From positions 3,627,501 through 3,691,500 of the forward strand of contig CANUEZ040000029.1 in NCBI GenBank assembly GCA_948099385.1: DNA of 64,000 nucleotides. Reading direction: 5' to 3'. Origin of the DNA: Fasciola hepatica. Lineage: Eukaryota > Platyhelminthes > Trematoda > Plagiorchiida > Fasciolidae. Below are positions 30,880 through 42,899 of this stretch, in pieces. Within the stretch, counting starts at the first letter, position 1. Every line of letters starts with the position of its first letter. A program made the translations under genes and the position numbers. The notes beneath the pieces are model-generated. The model was not told the origin of the DNA and did not search any database. It worked only from the letters and a program-made list of their open reading frames with translations.

Positions 30880-32040
30880 AGGGATTGAGAGTCAGCATAA
30901 AGATTCCAACAAGTGAAAGCAAATTTTCTTTAAAGAAGCCCACGAGCAGGCCATGCAACATTCATGCCACTGGATTCGGTTCCGAGCTACATCCCCCAGC
31001 GTCTCTAACAAACAGAAATCCCCATCCCTTGGTCCCCAACCAGAAAGACGGAAAGCGGCAGCCGAAATCAATGCCGAAGCTAACTTCTTCATGCCCTTAT
31101 ACCAAGTCATAGCCTGACCTCCACGCCGTTTCTTTCAGCCTTGCCCCGCACGTTCAAAAAGAACACGAAAGGTTAAACGATGGGCAAGCATATGCAAAAC
31201 GTGCACGAGCCATCGGAGGCGGTGAAGAGCGATTATCTCGGTTAGGGAACGACTATCGGCACCGAACACACGACGACGAACCTCGTCATTGCTCCCTCGA
31301 TGTTCCCACCAGACACGAGCAATGCTCCGGGCACGCCGGTTGTCGAATACAGAAAGCCGCCGAACATCCTCAACGTCGAGGGGGACAGTACTCACAACCG
31401 TGAAGAACACCACTAACTGTGGCGCTGTACACCCTTCCATGAGGGAAATCCGGATGTCATGGTAGCGCCACAGATGATGCAGGTTCGCGAAAGCTGCTTT
31501 GGCTTTCGCAATTCGTGATTTGATCTCTCCAACACCATCGCCAGCTGTCGTCAGGCTTCCGAGATACTTAAAGCGATTGACCACCTCTAATTGATCCCCA
31601 CAAAGGGTGAGTGCAGACACAGGTCCCTGCTATTCTTGAAGTATTTGTCATTTTGAAGGAGCAAAGCACATACCAGATGGGGGAATCACAATCGCCAAGC
31701 GGTCTAACGCGTGTTGAATTACCTGCACACTGTCGCTCAGTGAGGCGATAGCATTGGCATACTCTAAGTCAAAAACTCTGTTCTCTGGGATGATTTCAAC
31801 CCCACCGTTTGGAAGACCAGACAGCTTGTTCATTTGGCACCGTGTTTGTGATCCAGGTAGCACACTCCAAGTTTGCTTCATGGGAGGACATGTCCTACAG
31901 AGGATGCATCCTCTACATCAAAGTTGAAAAGAAACAGGGATATGGGGCAGCCTTATCGTATTCCACTGGAGACGGCAAAGGGTGGCGAAAGCTGGCGATA
32001 AGCCCTAACACGACGTGAGGTATGACTACTTCGGGACACC
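30880..32040 (-). pseudogene. RTE-like LINE reverse transcriptase, C-terminal half
   Basis: On the minus strand a degraded GRVRAYRQLSPPFAVSSGIR..GCPIS block leads to NRVFDLEYANAIASLSD, in which the catalytic YADD reads YANA. After a break a long open stretch follows with VVNRFKYLGSLTTAGDGVGE, DVEDVRRLSVFDNRRARSI, WWEHRGSNDEVRRRVFG and LHRLRWLVHVL. After another break comes RLSGWGPRDGD. This is the palm-to-C-terminus part of the family. Loss of the catalytic aspartates and the frameshifts make it inactive. Confidence 0.82.
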
Positions 32041-32074
32041 GCCCTTGTAGAACCCAGCCCGTTCGTAACATTAA

Positions 32075-32795
32075 TTCTCGCTCGGTTTAATTAATAGCCA
32101 TGGCTAGACGGATTAATAGTGAATTGGTGCGGAAGAAATGGACGATCGGAGTAATGTGCAATGCTCAGTTAGCGTGTTATTTAAATATATTGGTCATCGA
32201 AATGCCCCGAAATACCTCGGTATAGATCGCTCTATTTTATTCCCTCGAAATGGGTAAAATAAGAACAATCAATCGAAAAACCAAAAACTGGGAGATAGAA
32301 ATGAGCATCATATTACGTGATTTGGGAAAAACTGACAGAAATTAACGAAGCATATCACGTATTTAAAACGATTGGCACAAACCGCCCGGAAACCGGCCAA
32401 AAACCACTCAAAAATAAGTTGTCTATTACAGCGACTGGTTTTTGAGGGGTTTCTGAGTGGTTTTTGACCGGTTCCCGAGCGGTTTGTGCCAATCGTTTGA
32501 ATTACGTCATATGCTTCGTTAATTTCCATCACTTCGCCCAAATTACGTTTTATAGTGCTCATTTCTATCTCCCAGTTTTTGATTTTCCGATTGATCGTCC
32601 TTATTTTACCCATTTCGAGGGAATAAAATATAGCGATCTGTACTGGGGTTTTCAGGACCTTCCGATGAAATAAAGCAACACAATAAAATAGAACGCCAAC
32701 CATGCATTGCACGATACATCGGTCGTCAATTTCCTTCGTATAAATTCAATCTTTATCTGTGTAAAATGACTACTAAACAAATTGACCGGAACCCA
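32075..32795. repeat. Fold-back element: long imperfect palindrome
   Basis: Two inverted arms of roughly 335 bp each flank a loop near 32,411-32,453. The inner 210 bp pair best: ccggccaaaaaccactca pairs with tgagtggtttttgaccgg, ccctcgaaatgggtaaaata with its complement, and ggtatagatcgct with agcgatctgtac. The outer parts are more diverged but keep gtgcaatgc / gcattgcac and ggacgatcgg / ccgatgtatc-like pairs. Coding potential is only a mirror-image open frame. It fits a fold-back transposon or long-terminal-inverted-repeat MITE; I see no clear target-site duplication. Confidence 0.8.
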
Positions 32796-34513
32796 TGGAA
32801 AACTGATCGGCGTAATAGTAAAAACCGATCGAAAACCGGCCAAAAACCGATTGGTTTCGGAGCGGTTTTGAACCGATTTTCCTACAAGGGAAATTAGTCA
32901 TCTGGGGGCACCCTACATGTGGTCAATTTTCTTCTATTACATCACTGGCTGAGACTAGCCTTAAGTTTGTCCCATGCGTGTTCCATGGGGCAAGCTTGAG
33001 GCGTGCTATTTGGGTCATAAAAACGATGCCATATGAACAAGCTGTACGGAGAACATAAGACACGAAGGCAAGCAGACTCACGACACAGAACACAAGACAA
33101 AAGTTAGGGAAACACAACAACACAGAACAATCGCAGACGACCCGCAATACACATTGGCTTGCACGACTAATGATACAACTGGTCACCCGAGGTAAACCCC
33201 CCGAACCCGTAGTCGCACAACAAAAAATCGACCAACACCGGTGTAGTGTATGCAGAAGTCTGGTTCACATCAATTCGGCCTATATTCTGTGGCACCTAGT
33301 ACAGTGACACGTTAGATATAAGGATATAAATGTACTTACTAGTCAACCGAGTCTTCAGAGAGGTGATCAGAATTTTCTTCTACTATATTCACAACTGTTC
33401 CTGAAACAGGAAGGAAGAAATAAGTGTGAGACGTATGTGCTGTAATGTCAACGGTTGTATACCTTAAATAGATAAACAGCCACGTTTAAAAGGTTTCCGC
33501 GCCACACCGGCCCACATCTCGAACTCAAGGCCCGAGCCCCAACGATGCCAGCCATGTACTGTGTGGAGACTTGAGTAAGTTCCGATTTTGCTCGGCGTAA
33601 TACAGGCCTCAGGCAACTGACAGAAAAACTCCTGAACAAAAATGGAAAAAACTTCGGTAAGGTGCGCGTGGCAGAGGCGAATCTTATAAAATTATATTGA
33701 TTATTTCGATGAAACTTGTTTCTCCCGGTCAAACCTTAGTACTTCGATCTCCAGTTATTGGCTTAGCTTTTGCTGGTTGTTGATTGGGTCGGTGGTCGTA
33801 TATGATCCTTCCCTCTAGGTTCAATGCTCACTTGCCATTTCTTTCCCGCATTTGTAGGTTCTCGATACGCAGCTAGGCATCTCTGACGGTTCGGTCCAGT
33901 TTTGTGCAACGACTGAGAAGATGTACCCAAATCGGTTACATTCAGATCGAATTTTCTGAACCTCTCAGCAGCCAATTTTCGTGTTTTGATGTATACGGTT
34001 CACTAACAAGGGAAACGGCACCTTTCCCAATGGATGGCAAACGTCGCCGTGTGGACCCAGCCAATTCACCATGCAGGAGGGTGCGTACACCGTTTGACTC
34101 GATGACGAACGCGGAGGACAACGTGGCTGTTACCGGGATACCTATGGGCCACCAAATTCTGATTACAGTGTTGCTTCCATAAAGCCATCCTGTTGTTGCC
34201 TTCTTAGTTCCCTTGGAGGTGCGGCTTATTTTACATGCAAAACAGTGGGTAAATCAGCTTCATGTGAGGACGACCTTTTGCTCGAGTGGAAAGAATTGGA
34301 TGGGTATGGCACGTAAAAGACTTCGTGCATTGCTAAATATTTAGTGAGGTTCGACGGCTTCACAAGATGGAAAGGAAACTGCATTCGAAACCATCCGTTA
34401 GCTATCTGACGTAAGTTACAGTAATCATATGCAGAAGGGGTCAAACTAGAGGATCCGTTATTCCACTAACCGTTTTCTGCTAGAGGCTCTGGTTGTAACG
34501 AATGTTAGATCAA
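32796..34513. other. No recognisable gene
   Basis: The first 85 bp hold another gatcg-aaaccgg-ccaaaaaccg block resembling the centre of the adjacent fold-back element. The rest has only short open frames without family resemblance. A minus-strand tRNA-B-box-like sequence occurs near 33,510-33,520. Confidence 0.4.
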
Positions 34514-34869
34514 TGCGGAGCCAAATTCGCAAAGGATCCCGAAGTCAAAAGACGATTATCCGTGGTATTCTACGATACTAGATTATTACATGAACAATGA
34601 CATCAAAAATATACAAACCTCAATAACACGATCACAAGGACTCAACAACGAGGAACCGAATAGCATCGTGTGAGCAAACAGCACGTGCGTCACGCAGGTC
34701 CTGAACAAGGATGTGCCAAAGTAGTGCTCTGGGCGCGAACAAACAACAATTGGTCCATAGAAACAACCAGTTCGTAAAGACAAGTCGGTAGTGTAGGCAA
34801 ATGCGTGATGTTAGGAAAAACACCGAGTCGCGAGGGAAAAAGGGGGATTTTCCACGACCGGCTGTTACA
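34514..34869 (-). repeat. Pao/BEL 3' LTR
   Basis: A 356-bp direct repeat of 40,805-41,160. The minus-strand sequence just before it (ggattttggtgggcgg) is a plausible polypurine tract. Confidence 0.9.
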
Positions 34870-35564
34870 CCGCCCACCAAAATCCTCCTGGATCCTTAGC
34901 AGGGTCAAAGGTTCCGTATAAAGGTACTGATTCTTCCTACCTGCTTAGGCCCTGCTGTCAGTGCGCGCGCCTCATGCTCGTCGTCGACGTGCTACTACCG
35001 GTCTCACCCAACCCATTGGCTACATAGACGTGAGGCTAGTCCACATCTGCCACAAGACCAAATGATCGGTGGCGGGCGTGAAGGGGTCATATAGATGTCG
35101 TCCTTGTAAAGGGCCGTCCGGTCCTGGATGTATGTGCTTGAGTGTGTGTGTGAGTGTGTGTTTATGTGCCGGGGTGTACAATGAAATCACAGGTATGACT
35201 ACACATCAAAGGAGGACTTTCTGCAATGTCAGCAAAAGACTGTGTGGCAAGAAACGAGTAAAATGTAGGCATGTGTGTGTCACATGAGCTCCGCTACTTC
35301 TACATATGCAAGGGGCATTCGGTAACGTCAACAAAAAGCAAACAACGAACGTTGGTACATGTTTGATGGGGTTACGGGGTGTAGAGTGCATCGGGCATGT
35401 GTGTATGTGTCGGGATGTACGATGAGACCGCATTTATCACCACATATCGGAAAAAACCTTCTGCAATGTCAACGAAAGACCGTGAGCACTGTAACGTGTT
35501 TGACGGAGACCGTGTGGTATATATGATGTTTCTTTATCCACCCCGATGACTAGTGCGAAAAGGT
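34870..35564 (-). other. Pao/BEL 3' untranslated region with degenerate tandem repeat
   Basis: This lies between the pol stop and the 3' LTR. Two units about 235 bp apart (near 35,170 and 35,405) share gg.tgtac.atga.a.c, ac.acatat, cttctgcaatgtcaacgaaagac and related blocks, beside GT-rich stretches. No gene. Confidence 0.55.
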
Positions 35565-36692
35565 CTACTGGGCCTCGGGGTTATCAGCTCCTCCGCCTTC
35601 GCTCTCGAGTAGGTTAATACTGCGTATGTCACGAATGGGCACTCCGTTAGCTGTTTTCACCTTCACCGTTCTCATCAGTCCGTCAGTGCCTTCGATGGTT
35701 TCCGTAACTACTCCCAAAGACCGAGTGCTGAAATGTGCGCGTTCGCCTGCGACCATAACCACATCCCCAAATTTGAACGGCCTTGTTTTCACCAGCCACT
35801 TCTGTCGAGTCTGCAAAGCCGGTACGTACTCCCTCAGCCAGCGCCTCCAGAAGACCTTGGCCAGATAGTTCGCTTGCTTCCACCCGTGGAGGTAGCTCCC
35901 ACGAAGGTTTGCCGGCCCTTGGAAACCCTCGTTCGACCTTAACGTCAATAAGTCGTTCGGGGTGAGCGCCAGGTGGGTGGGGTCGCCGTTCATTACTGGA
36001 ACCAGGGGGCGGTTGTTCAGGATTCTCTCCACCTCAGTCATGACGGTGTTCAGCGTCTCGTCGTCGGGCGGCTGCTGCTGCTCCATGATTGACAGCAACA
36101 TCCGTCTGGCGGACCGGGTCATGCGTTCCCATACGCCGCCTCGGGGGCTGGCCTGTGGGGGGTTGAAATGCCATCGTATGCCGTAGGCCACGGTTCAATC
36201 CTGCAGTTCGTCCCTGTTTATTTTCTTGTGCCAAAGCTGCAATTCCCGTTGAGCGCCCACAAAGTTCGATCCATTATCTGAGTATATATCGGCCGGCAAG
36301 CCTCTTCGGTTGATAAATCTTTGCAAGGCCCATAGAAGCGAATCGGTCGTTATCGAATGTGCCACTTATAGGTGTACCGCACGTGATTTCATGCACGTCA
36401 TGATACATCCGTATCGCTTTTCTAATCTCTTCCCACACTTGATCCACAAGGGCCCGAAATAGTCCAACCCGGTGTCGCTGAACGGCCACCAACCCGTAGT
36501 CACCCCGCATTCTGGTAGCGGGGCCATGAGTTTGTTGCCCGCCTTGGCATTGCGTCTCATGCATTGCACACAACCTCGGATTATGCGTTTTACAGTCTCT
36601 CGTCCTCTCAGCAACCAAAGGCGCTTTCGGGTGACGCTTGTCACGTGACTTTCCCCGGCATGCCCCTCCACGGCGTGGACGTGTTTAATCAT
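35565..36692 (-). pseudogene. Pao/BEL integrase (broken)
   Basis: The zinc-binding N-terminal part (HVHAVEGHAGESH ... CVQCMRR) leads to the first catalytic Asp in TGLDYFGPLWI. In another frame the second catalytic Asp appears in [15 protein letters not shown], and after a further break the Glu in SPRGGVWERMTRSARRML. The C-terminal part has the BEL-type LNNRPLVP, LTPNDLL and ANYLAKVFWRRWLREYVP blocks, and pol ends at 35,565. The D-D-E residues persist, but the frame is broken at least three times. Confidence 0.85.
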
Positions 36693-37157
36693 TAGCTCTA
36701 CTAAGGTTATCTCGCAGGCAGCAGTATAGGATACATTGTGCCGAAGCTCAGGTGGGCGTTGGTCAGCCTACCATCCATTCGCAGCATTCCATCAAAGAGT
36801 CAGGGGTTTAAACGCTTCAATTCGCCTCTTGGAGACGGTATGTCTTTATTGATCCGTCCCACTTCTTCCGCCCTCTCGAGTTCTCAGGCGAAAGCCTCGC
36901 GTTGTATCATTCTGAAAACATCGTATTCTGCCGCTTGTAGCTCATCGGGACTTATCGGGCCGACCCGTACCCGACCTGAGGGCCGTAGCCTTTTCATGAC
37001 TGGTAATTTCTCTTGAACCTGATTAACCAAATTAACGCACGAAGTGTCTTCACCCAGGAAGAAAATCTGATCGACTGCAATAATATGGATGTCTCTTCGA
37101 CGACGTTGGCCGCTATCACTACGACTTTGATCTCCAGTTCTACTTTCGCAGGAGGTT

Positions 37158-38653
37158 TTAATTCGAACACGGGCCAGTCCTGTTTGGCCCTCTCGTCCAC
37201 GTGTCTAGTTGCCTGACGTTCGTCGCAACTCGGGAGCACAGGTCGGCCGGATCATCGCCAGACCTGACGTGATTCCACTGGTTCGTGGCTGATTCATCGT
37301 GGATAATCGTGAGTCGGTTGGCAACGAAAGTACTAAATCGGCTTCGGACGGTGTTAATGTAGTAAAGTACCATCGTTGAATCCGTCCAGGAGCTAGCCTA
37401 CCGAGTGTATAGGTAGAAATATCTTTTCACAGCTTGCACCGCCCTGACTGCCAACACGGCTGCGCCTAGTTCAGGGCGTGGGATCGAGTCCGACTTCAGT
37501 GGAGCAACGCGGGCTTTGGCAAACAGGATCCTCGTAGTATGCTGTCCGTCTGCTGCTCACCATCGTCCGTAAACACAGCTCCATAACCGACTTCGGATGC
37601 ATCGGAAAAGGCATGTAGTTCTCCAGTCCGCGTCGTATGACCAGGAGTCAAACATTGTGGAATCCTTATGTCCCCTAATCTCCTCGAGGTGTCCGAAAAT
37701 TTTTCCCAGCCCAGTCGGTCTTCTCGGTTCAGTGACTGGTCCCAATCAACTTTCTTACGGCACAGCCGCTGCAGCAAGATCTTTCCGGGTAGCAGCCATG
37801 GTGAGACGAAACCGAGTGGGTCGAACAAACTTGAGACGGCAGATAGTATGCCACGACGGGTTATTGGCAGCTCGGGAACGTTTAGCTCGAAAACAAAATC
37901 ATCCGTTTCCGCGTCCCATTGTATTCCTAAAGTGCGCTCGATAGGAAGTGGAGAGCCGTCCAAACCTTTAACCTTTTCGGCCTTTTCGTGATACTGGATG
38001 ACCTTCAGCACTTCTGGAGCTTTCGACATCCATTTAGTTAGATGGAAGCCGCCCTGTTCCAACAATCTCGTCAGACCCCTGAACTGCTCTAGAGCTGATT
38101 CCTCGTCATCGAATGGCCCAAGGTAGTCGTCGACGTATAAGTTCCTGCTGACGCTATCTACCACTGTCCGATGGACTAGATCGCCATGTTTGTTCGCTGA
38201 TTCTCGGAGGGCGTAGTTCGCGCAAAATGGTGACTATATGGCTCCGAAGGGGTGGACGGTCATCCTATAGTTCGCCACTGCGTTGTCCCGGTCGCTCTCT
38301 TACCACCACAGGAAAAGCAACGCATCGCGTTCTCGTACCGGAATATTCACCTGATGAAACATTTCCCTAATGTCGGCAGACAAAGCCACTTTACCCACTC
38401 TGAAACGGCACAAAACGTCGATCAGTGGTGTGGTCCAGTCAAGTCCTTGTAGTAGGCGATCGCTTTGCAACTTGCCCTGGAACTTGGCTGCATAGTCGAA
38501 AACCACCCGAAGTTCTTTGGGTTCCTTGGGGTTGATAACCGGATGGTGAGGCAGATACCAGATACCCCTTTTGCTGTCGGTGTTAACAGGCACTTTTTCA
38601 ACGTAACCGAGGGCCTCGTTTCGCTTCATCAAATCCTCGTATCGTTCCCACAA
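37158..38653 (-). pseudogene. Pao/BEL reverse transcriptase and RNase H (broken)
   Basis: RT starts with MWERYEDLMKRNEALGYVEK and WYLPHHPVINPKE. The catalytic Asp is in ALSADIREMFHQV, and after two in-frame stops the YVDD motif is in NLYVDDYLG. The connection block RTLGIQWDAETDDFVF and RNase H start HAFSDASEVGYGAVF follow. WNHVRSGDDPADLCSR near 37,280 is the BEL block at the RNase H end. Catalytic residues remain, but stops and frameshifts interrupt the chain. Confidence 0.87.
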
Positions 38654-38699
38654 ATTCTGGTCTCGAATGAAGCGTTCTTTTAGTCGTATTAGTCGTTGG

Positions 38700-39406
38700 A
38701 GAACATAATTTTTGTTGTCAGTCCACGGGTCGACCGGTGTGCGCCATCGGAGAGGAACCTCAAACTGTATTTTGAGGCCTCTAGTGCCTTAATGCACCGT
38801 TTGTAGAGCGAAGTGATCCTCTTGAGACAACGATGGTCCTTCGTCTCCAATGTCATGAAACTCCTTTTCATACAGCCGCTGCATATGGTACTCTATGCGG
38901 TCCGTTTCGGCGGATAAGTAATTCACGGAACCACGTACCCCTTCTGAACCATATAACATCCATCCCAGAGCCGTGCGTACGGCATTAGGTGCCTGGCGGT
39001 CGCCCACTCTCTGGTCAAGCACTCAATGCGCCTCTGGCACGTCGCAGCCGATGAGGAGATCCACTTCATCACCTTCCCAATCTACAATAGTTACATCCTG
39101 CAGGTGCGGCCACCTAATCAAGATTGCGTTGACCGACCTTGGTGCTCGCATGCGGATATCCGCTAACGTGAATGCCTCCGTTGGTTCAGTTTCCTCGTTA
39201 TTGTCTAGAGAGATGAGTTGCAGCCTCAACCGGCCGGCATTCATTACCTGTGTTCCTTCCACCGTTCTCACGGCCAACGACGTCGCATCGTTAGCGAGTT
39301 GGTGTTTGTTGGCAAACCGCTCTTTCACTAGAGTAGTGTCGGATCTACTATCGACGAAAGCCAAAGCTTTGACCACCCCAGTCGGGGTCACCACTCCCAC
39401 GGCCAC
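38700..39406 (-). pseudogene. Pao/BEL aspartic protease and linker
   Basis: The block ALAFVDSRSDTTLV corresponds to the BEL protease active site, normally D-S/T-G; here Gly is Arg. The usual downstream VDLLIGCDVP block is intact. After a stop at 39,023 the linker NAVRTALGWMLYGSEG appears in the next frame. The G-to-R change would probably disable the protease. Confidence 0.8.
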
Positions 39407-39496
39407 TACGCCTTAAAGTACCGGTTTGCTGGCAGACTGCGAAGTTGAACAAATAGCACTGGGCTTGGTACTTGCTTCAGATAAGGTCACTCTAGC

Positions 39497-40823
39497 CTAG
39501 TGCAGCAATCGGTGATGTCTGCCCGTGCAGCCCTCGTAACCACATCGGTTACTTGTCCTACAAACTGCCGCCCGGTGCGTGGTGTTGAGACAGATAAAAC
39601 ATGCTCCTGCAATCCTCGCCATTCCCCACCGTTCGTCTATTGTGGCATTGCCAAATTTGGGGCATTCTGGTAGCCCATGGCTAGTACCACAGGATCTGCA
39701 AATATATTGCGCCGTGGCATCGCTTGAAATGGCGTGCACATTGGTGCAATGTTGGTATTTTGGATGTTCCCATGCAGGGGTTTGGACTTGGCTAGTACTG
39801 GGCTTGTTTGCTCGGTTGCTGTCCCGGATGAGTAGGCCAAATCTGCTGTCAGCTATCTTTGTTTGCCTGTCCAAGTATTCGGTCAGGTCTTCGACGTTAG
39901 CCTCCCGGTCACTTCGGCTTATCCGTTCCGCTTCTTCCGCCCACCGACCCTGCGGCTCGGGATAGGTGACGAACTGCGCCTTCCAAGGTGTGCATTGCAT
40001 CTAGGCCAGCCCTGTAGCCTAAATGGTCGAGGGCTATTGAGCAGTTCTGCATCTTGATCACCAGGTCGGCCATTGTGTAGACATGGCCCATGGTTCTCCT
40101 TGCCTCTGCCATCACGCCCTCTATTAGGTTACGGGCTACTTTGAACGGTTGGCCAAACAGATCCCTCAGAATCTTCCTTGCTCTTGTGTGGCCTTGTTCG
40201 GGGTCGAGCATGGTACACCCGACGATAGCTTCTCTTGCTCGGCCTCGACAGTAGTGAGTCAGGTAGAGAAGCATTTGCCCGGGGTCGGTTATCTTGTTTT
40301 CGACGAACGTTTCGAACTGCTTGACAAACTTGCAGTATTGTTCAGCTCGCCCGTCGAAAACCGTCAGTTCTACTCTTGGCAAATCGATCGATGGTGTTTT
40401 GCAGCCGGCGACCGGCGTGGGGTTCCCTATCTTATTGCACTGTGATCTTTTGGAAGAGTCGTAGTCGCTGGTCTCATGCTCTCGCTCTTTCTGTGTACAC
40501 TTCTTCTCTGCTTCCTGCGCCTGTAGTCTAGCCGATAGTAACTGTTGCTCTAGGTCTAGTTTTCTCAGCCTATACAAATCAACATCCTTACCATCCATAT
40601 TGCTCACATTAACACATGAGCTAGCACTGACAGGACTAGGCGATCTAGCAATAACTAAAGAGTCAAGTGTACCCAAAACCTCCCCAGAGACTTGCCGTGT
40701 TACTTCCTGTCCGGGTTCCAATGTTTTCCGTCCTTTATTGGCATTTTGCGTGTTTTTTTTCGTCCAAATTGATCTATTGAGTATTGTAATGAAGGTTTGG
40801 GAAATGCGTAGCCAGATTCGCAA
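39497..40823 (-). pseudogene. Pao/BEL Gag with zinc knuckles (frameshifted)
   Basis: The likely start is the Met at 40,598 (MDGKDVDLYRLRKLDLEQQL), since the open frame before it runs into the LTR. A charged coiled-coil-like stretch is followed by a DUF1759-like region (LTVFDGRAEQYCKFVKQFE, YCRGRAREAI). A frameshift near 39,950-39,990 leads to the knuckles CRSCGTSHGLPEC, CFICLNTTHRAAVC and CGYEGCTGRHHRLLH. The last is the BEL-type terminal knuckle. Confidence 0.85.
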
Positions 40824-41160
40824 CGGATCCCGAAGTCAAAAGACGATTATCCGTGATATTCTACGATACTAGATTATTACATGAACAATGACATCAAAAA
40901 TATACAAACCTCAATAACACGATCACAAGGACTCAACAACGAGAAACCGAATAACAGCGTGTGAGCAAACAGCACGTGCGTCACGCAGGTCCTGAACAAG
41001 GATGTGCCAAAATAGCGCTCTGGGAGCGAACAAACAACAATTGGTCCAGAAAAACAACCAGTTCGTAAGGACAAGTCAGTAGTGTAGGCAAATGCGTGAT
41101 GTTAGGAAAAACACTGAATCGCGAGGGAAAAAGGGGGATTTTCCACGACCGGCTGTTACA
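40805..41160 (-). repeat. Pao/BEL 5' LTR
   Basis: A 356-bp direct repeat of 34,514-34,869. A related, 5'-truncated copy in the opposite orientation lies at 57,260-57,543. I could not match the sequence after the LTR to a tRNA primer. Confidence 0.9.
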
Positions 41161-42899
41161 CTGGTGGATCTAGTACAGCAGGAAATAACTACGGTCACGG
41201 AGCCCTGGCGTTCACTGTCATTGAGGAGGGGTTCCGGAACGAAGGCGGAAGGCGTTTTAATGGAAGACTTGAGACAGTCTGTATCTATCGAATATCGATT
41301 TACCAGCCAAAACTCCGGGGGAACCATGGCCGAATATAGTATGTCTATAAACGTATATCGTATTGCTCGGTGAAAGCAAAACCCAAGGGGTCGGTTATGG
41401 AACCACCCTTTGTTCTATGATAACTAGTAGACTCCTGCTCCATTTTCACCGATAACGTGCATAACCATGTGTGCTAAGTGTGAACTAGCAGAAAACAGGA
41501 CTTCACCCTGTCCTGGCAGTCATTTTTCACACTGAACTTCACTGAGTTTAATCAACTGCTTTGAGGCGTCTGCCTCCAGCCGTAGCAGAATTTTTGTATC
41601 ACGAGACAGTAAAGGTTGTTCGGAAATGTTCGATGCTTGCCTCAAAGTTTGAGTCCTCCCATCATTCTCCTTATTGCTTACCCCCACCAGTGGCCGGTTT
41701 TTCACAAAAACAACTATTTGTGGACAATTGGAAGTCAGGACTGTCGTTCCAAAGAGTATTTAAAGAATATTCAAATGTTCTTAACCACTCCACATATTTC
41801 TAGCCGGTAACACATGGGAATAGCCTCTGCAATTCAGTTTTATAGCCGAGTGTACATAGATGAAAACAAGTTGATCAACCAAAACATTTCATGGGGGAGA
41901 AATTGTACATTTTTTCTCGTCGTAAATATAACAAGTATGTCGCTTAAAAATCAGCAGCTGCTTCTTTTTCCACAATAAGACTAGCAGATTATTCTCGTAC
42001 CTTTCAGAATTAGCTCCTCCAGAATACGGCCTTCCGCTTAAACTTAAATATCTCCAGGCTGGAACCTATGCATATGCCAGGTAGTGTCACGGTTGATGCT
42101 GAATTAACCGCCACTGAAGGCACATATTCCATCCCCTGCCTTTCGGGGCCGGCACCCATGTTGATCAGTGACAAACCGAATGAACCGTTCGATGTCATGC
42201 ACGATCACGAGAGTCGAAGAGGCTTGTTGTTGTTTGAAAAAGACTTCTTTGGCCTGTGGAACTGGCATACTGTAGGTTTCCCCTAGCTGGGTGGCAAAAT
42301 AAAAATCAACGTTTACTCTCTGTTTTCATCGATTGACTGTAGTTGCGCTGAAATCCAGTTTGCGTTGATATATCCAACCAGTGTGTTTCCGGTTTCGGGC
42401 CACGCTAAGTTCAAACAATCTTCCGAAAGAAACGCTAGGCCCACCTGCCAGCTAGAGTGATATTCCAGATACGACAGTGCTCCTCTCGCTTACCATTGAC
42501 GAACAACACATGTCCAACCGACGTGGTAACTGCATGACGTATATAATCTGTGCTAGCTACCTCTAAGATTCTTGCATGAACCAGTCAGTGAAGTCGTGTG
42601 GGGGACCATAAAAAGGACTACGGGAGATTATCATGAAAGCATCCATCTGGCGGGGAAAATGTGACTTCTTACAAAAATGTAAACGCGAATTACTCGGGAA
42701 CTAAGCAGATTTGCGGAAATTATTCTGGGTTATTTTCTGTAAGTTCGAATAGATGCGAAAAGTGCCTTTTCCGAATAGAAATTTGCCCGAATATCTCCCC
42801 TGCTGAAGTCGTGAAGTGTACTTCAGGGGCAGTGGTTTTGACTATAGTCTTTGTGGTTCTCTCACTGGATGATTTGACCTACTTCTGGGAAGCTGCTCC
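41161..42899. other. No recognisable gene
   Basis: Open frames are short and lack family features. A minus-strand frame near 41,520-41,705 has a donor-like gtaagc inside it, but I could not link it to a gene. Some of this may be the 3' region of the gypsy remnant to its right. Confidence 0.4.

Larger units (their letters stand above)
34514..41160 (-). mobile_element. Pao/BEL LTR retrotransposon, decayed but with both LTRs
   Basis: On the minus strand the order is 5' LTR (40,805-41,160), gag with DUF1759-like region and three zinc knuckles, protease, RT, RNase H, integrase, purine-rich tract and 3' LTR (34,514-34,869). This domain order and the C..GC..HH.LLH knuckle are typical of Pao/BEL. 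LTRs are 356 bp each, start TGTAACAG and end CGCA, and differ at about 16 positions by my count. The flanking 5-mers (ATCAA on the left, CTGGT on the right) do not match, so a target duplication is not evident. Gag and pol carry many frameshifts and stops; the copy is inactive. Confidence 0.88.

Noticed and set aside
30742..30880. (AT)n tract considered as the tail of the adjacent RTE-like fragment
   Set aside because: Position fits, but no shared terminal sequence with another copy supports it; left as a possibility only.
32308..32712. 134-residue minus-strand open frame
   Set aside because: It lies across the palindrome, and the opposite arm gives a mirror frame with the same words; it is a by-product of the fold-back structure.
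33904..34182. 92-residue plus-strand open frame
   Set aside because: No recognisable motif, no splice context and no repeat; chance open frame is the simplest reading.
41520..42198. Two minus-strand open frames, one with an internal donor-like gtaagc, considered as host exons
   Set aside because: No family resemblance and no partner exons could be joined in phase.
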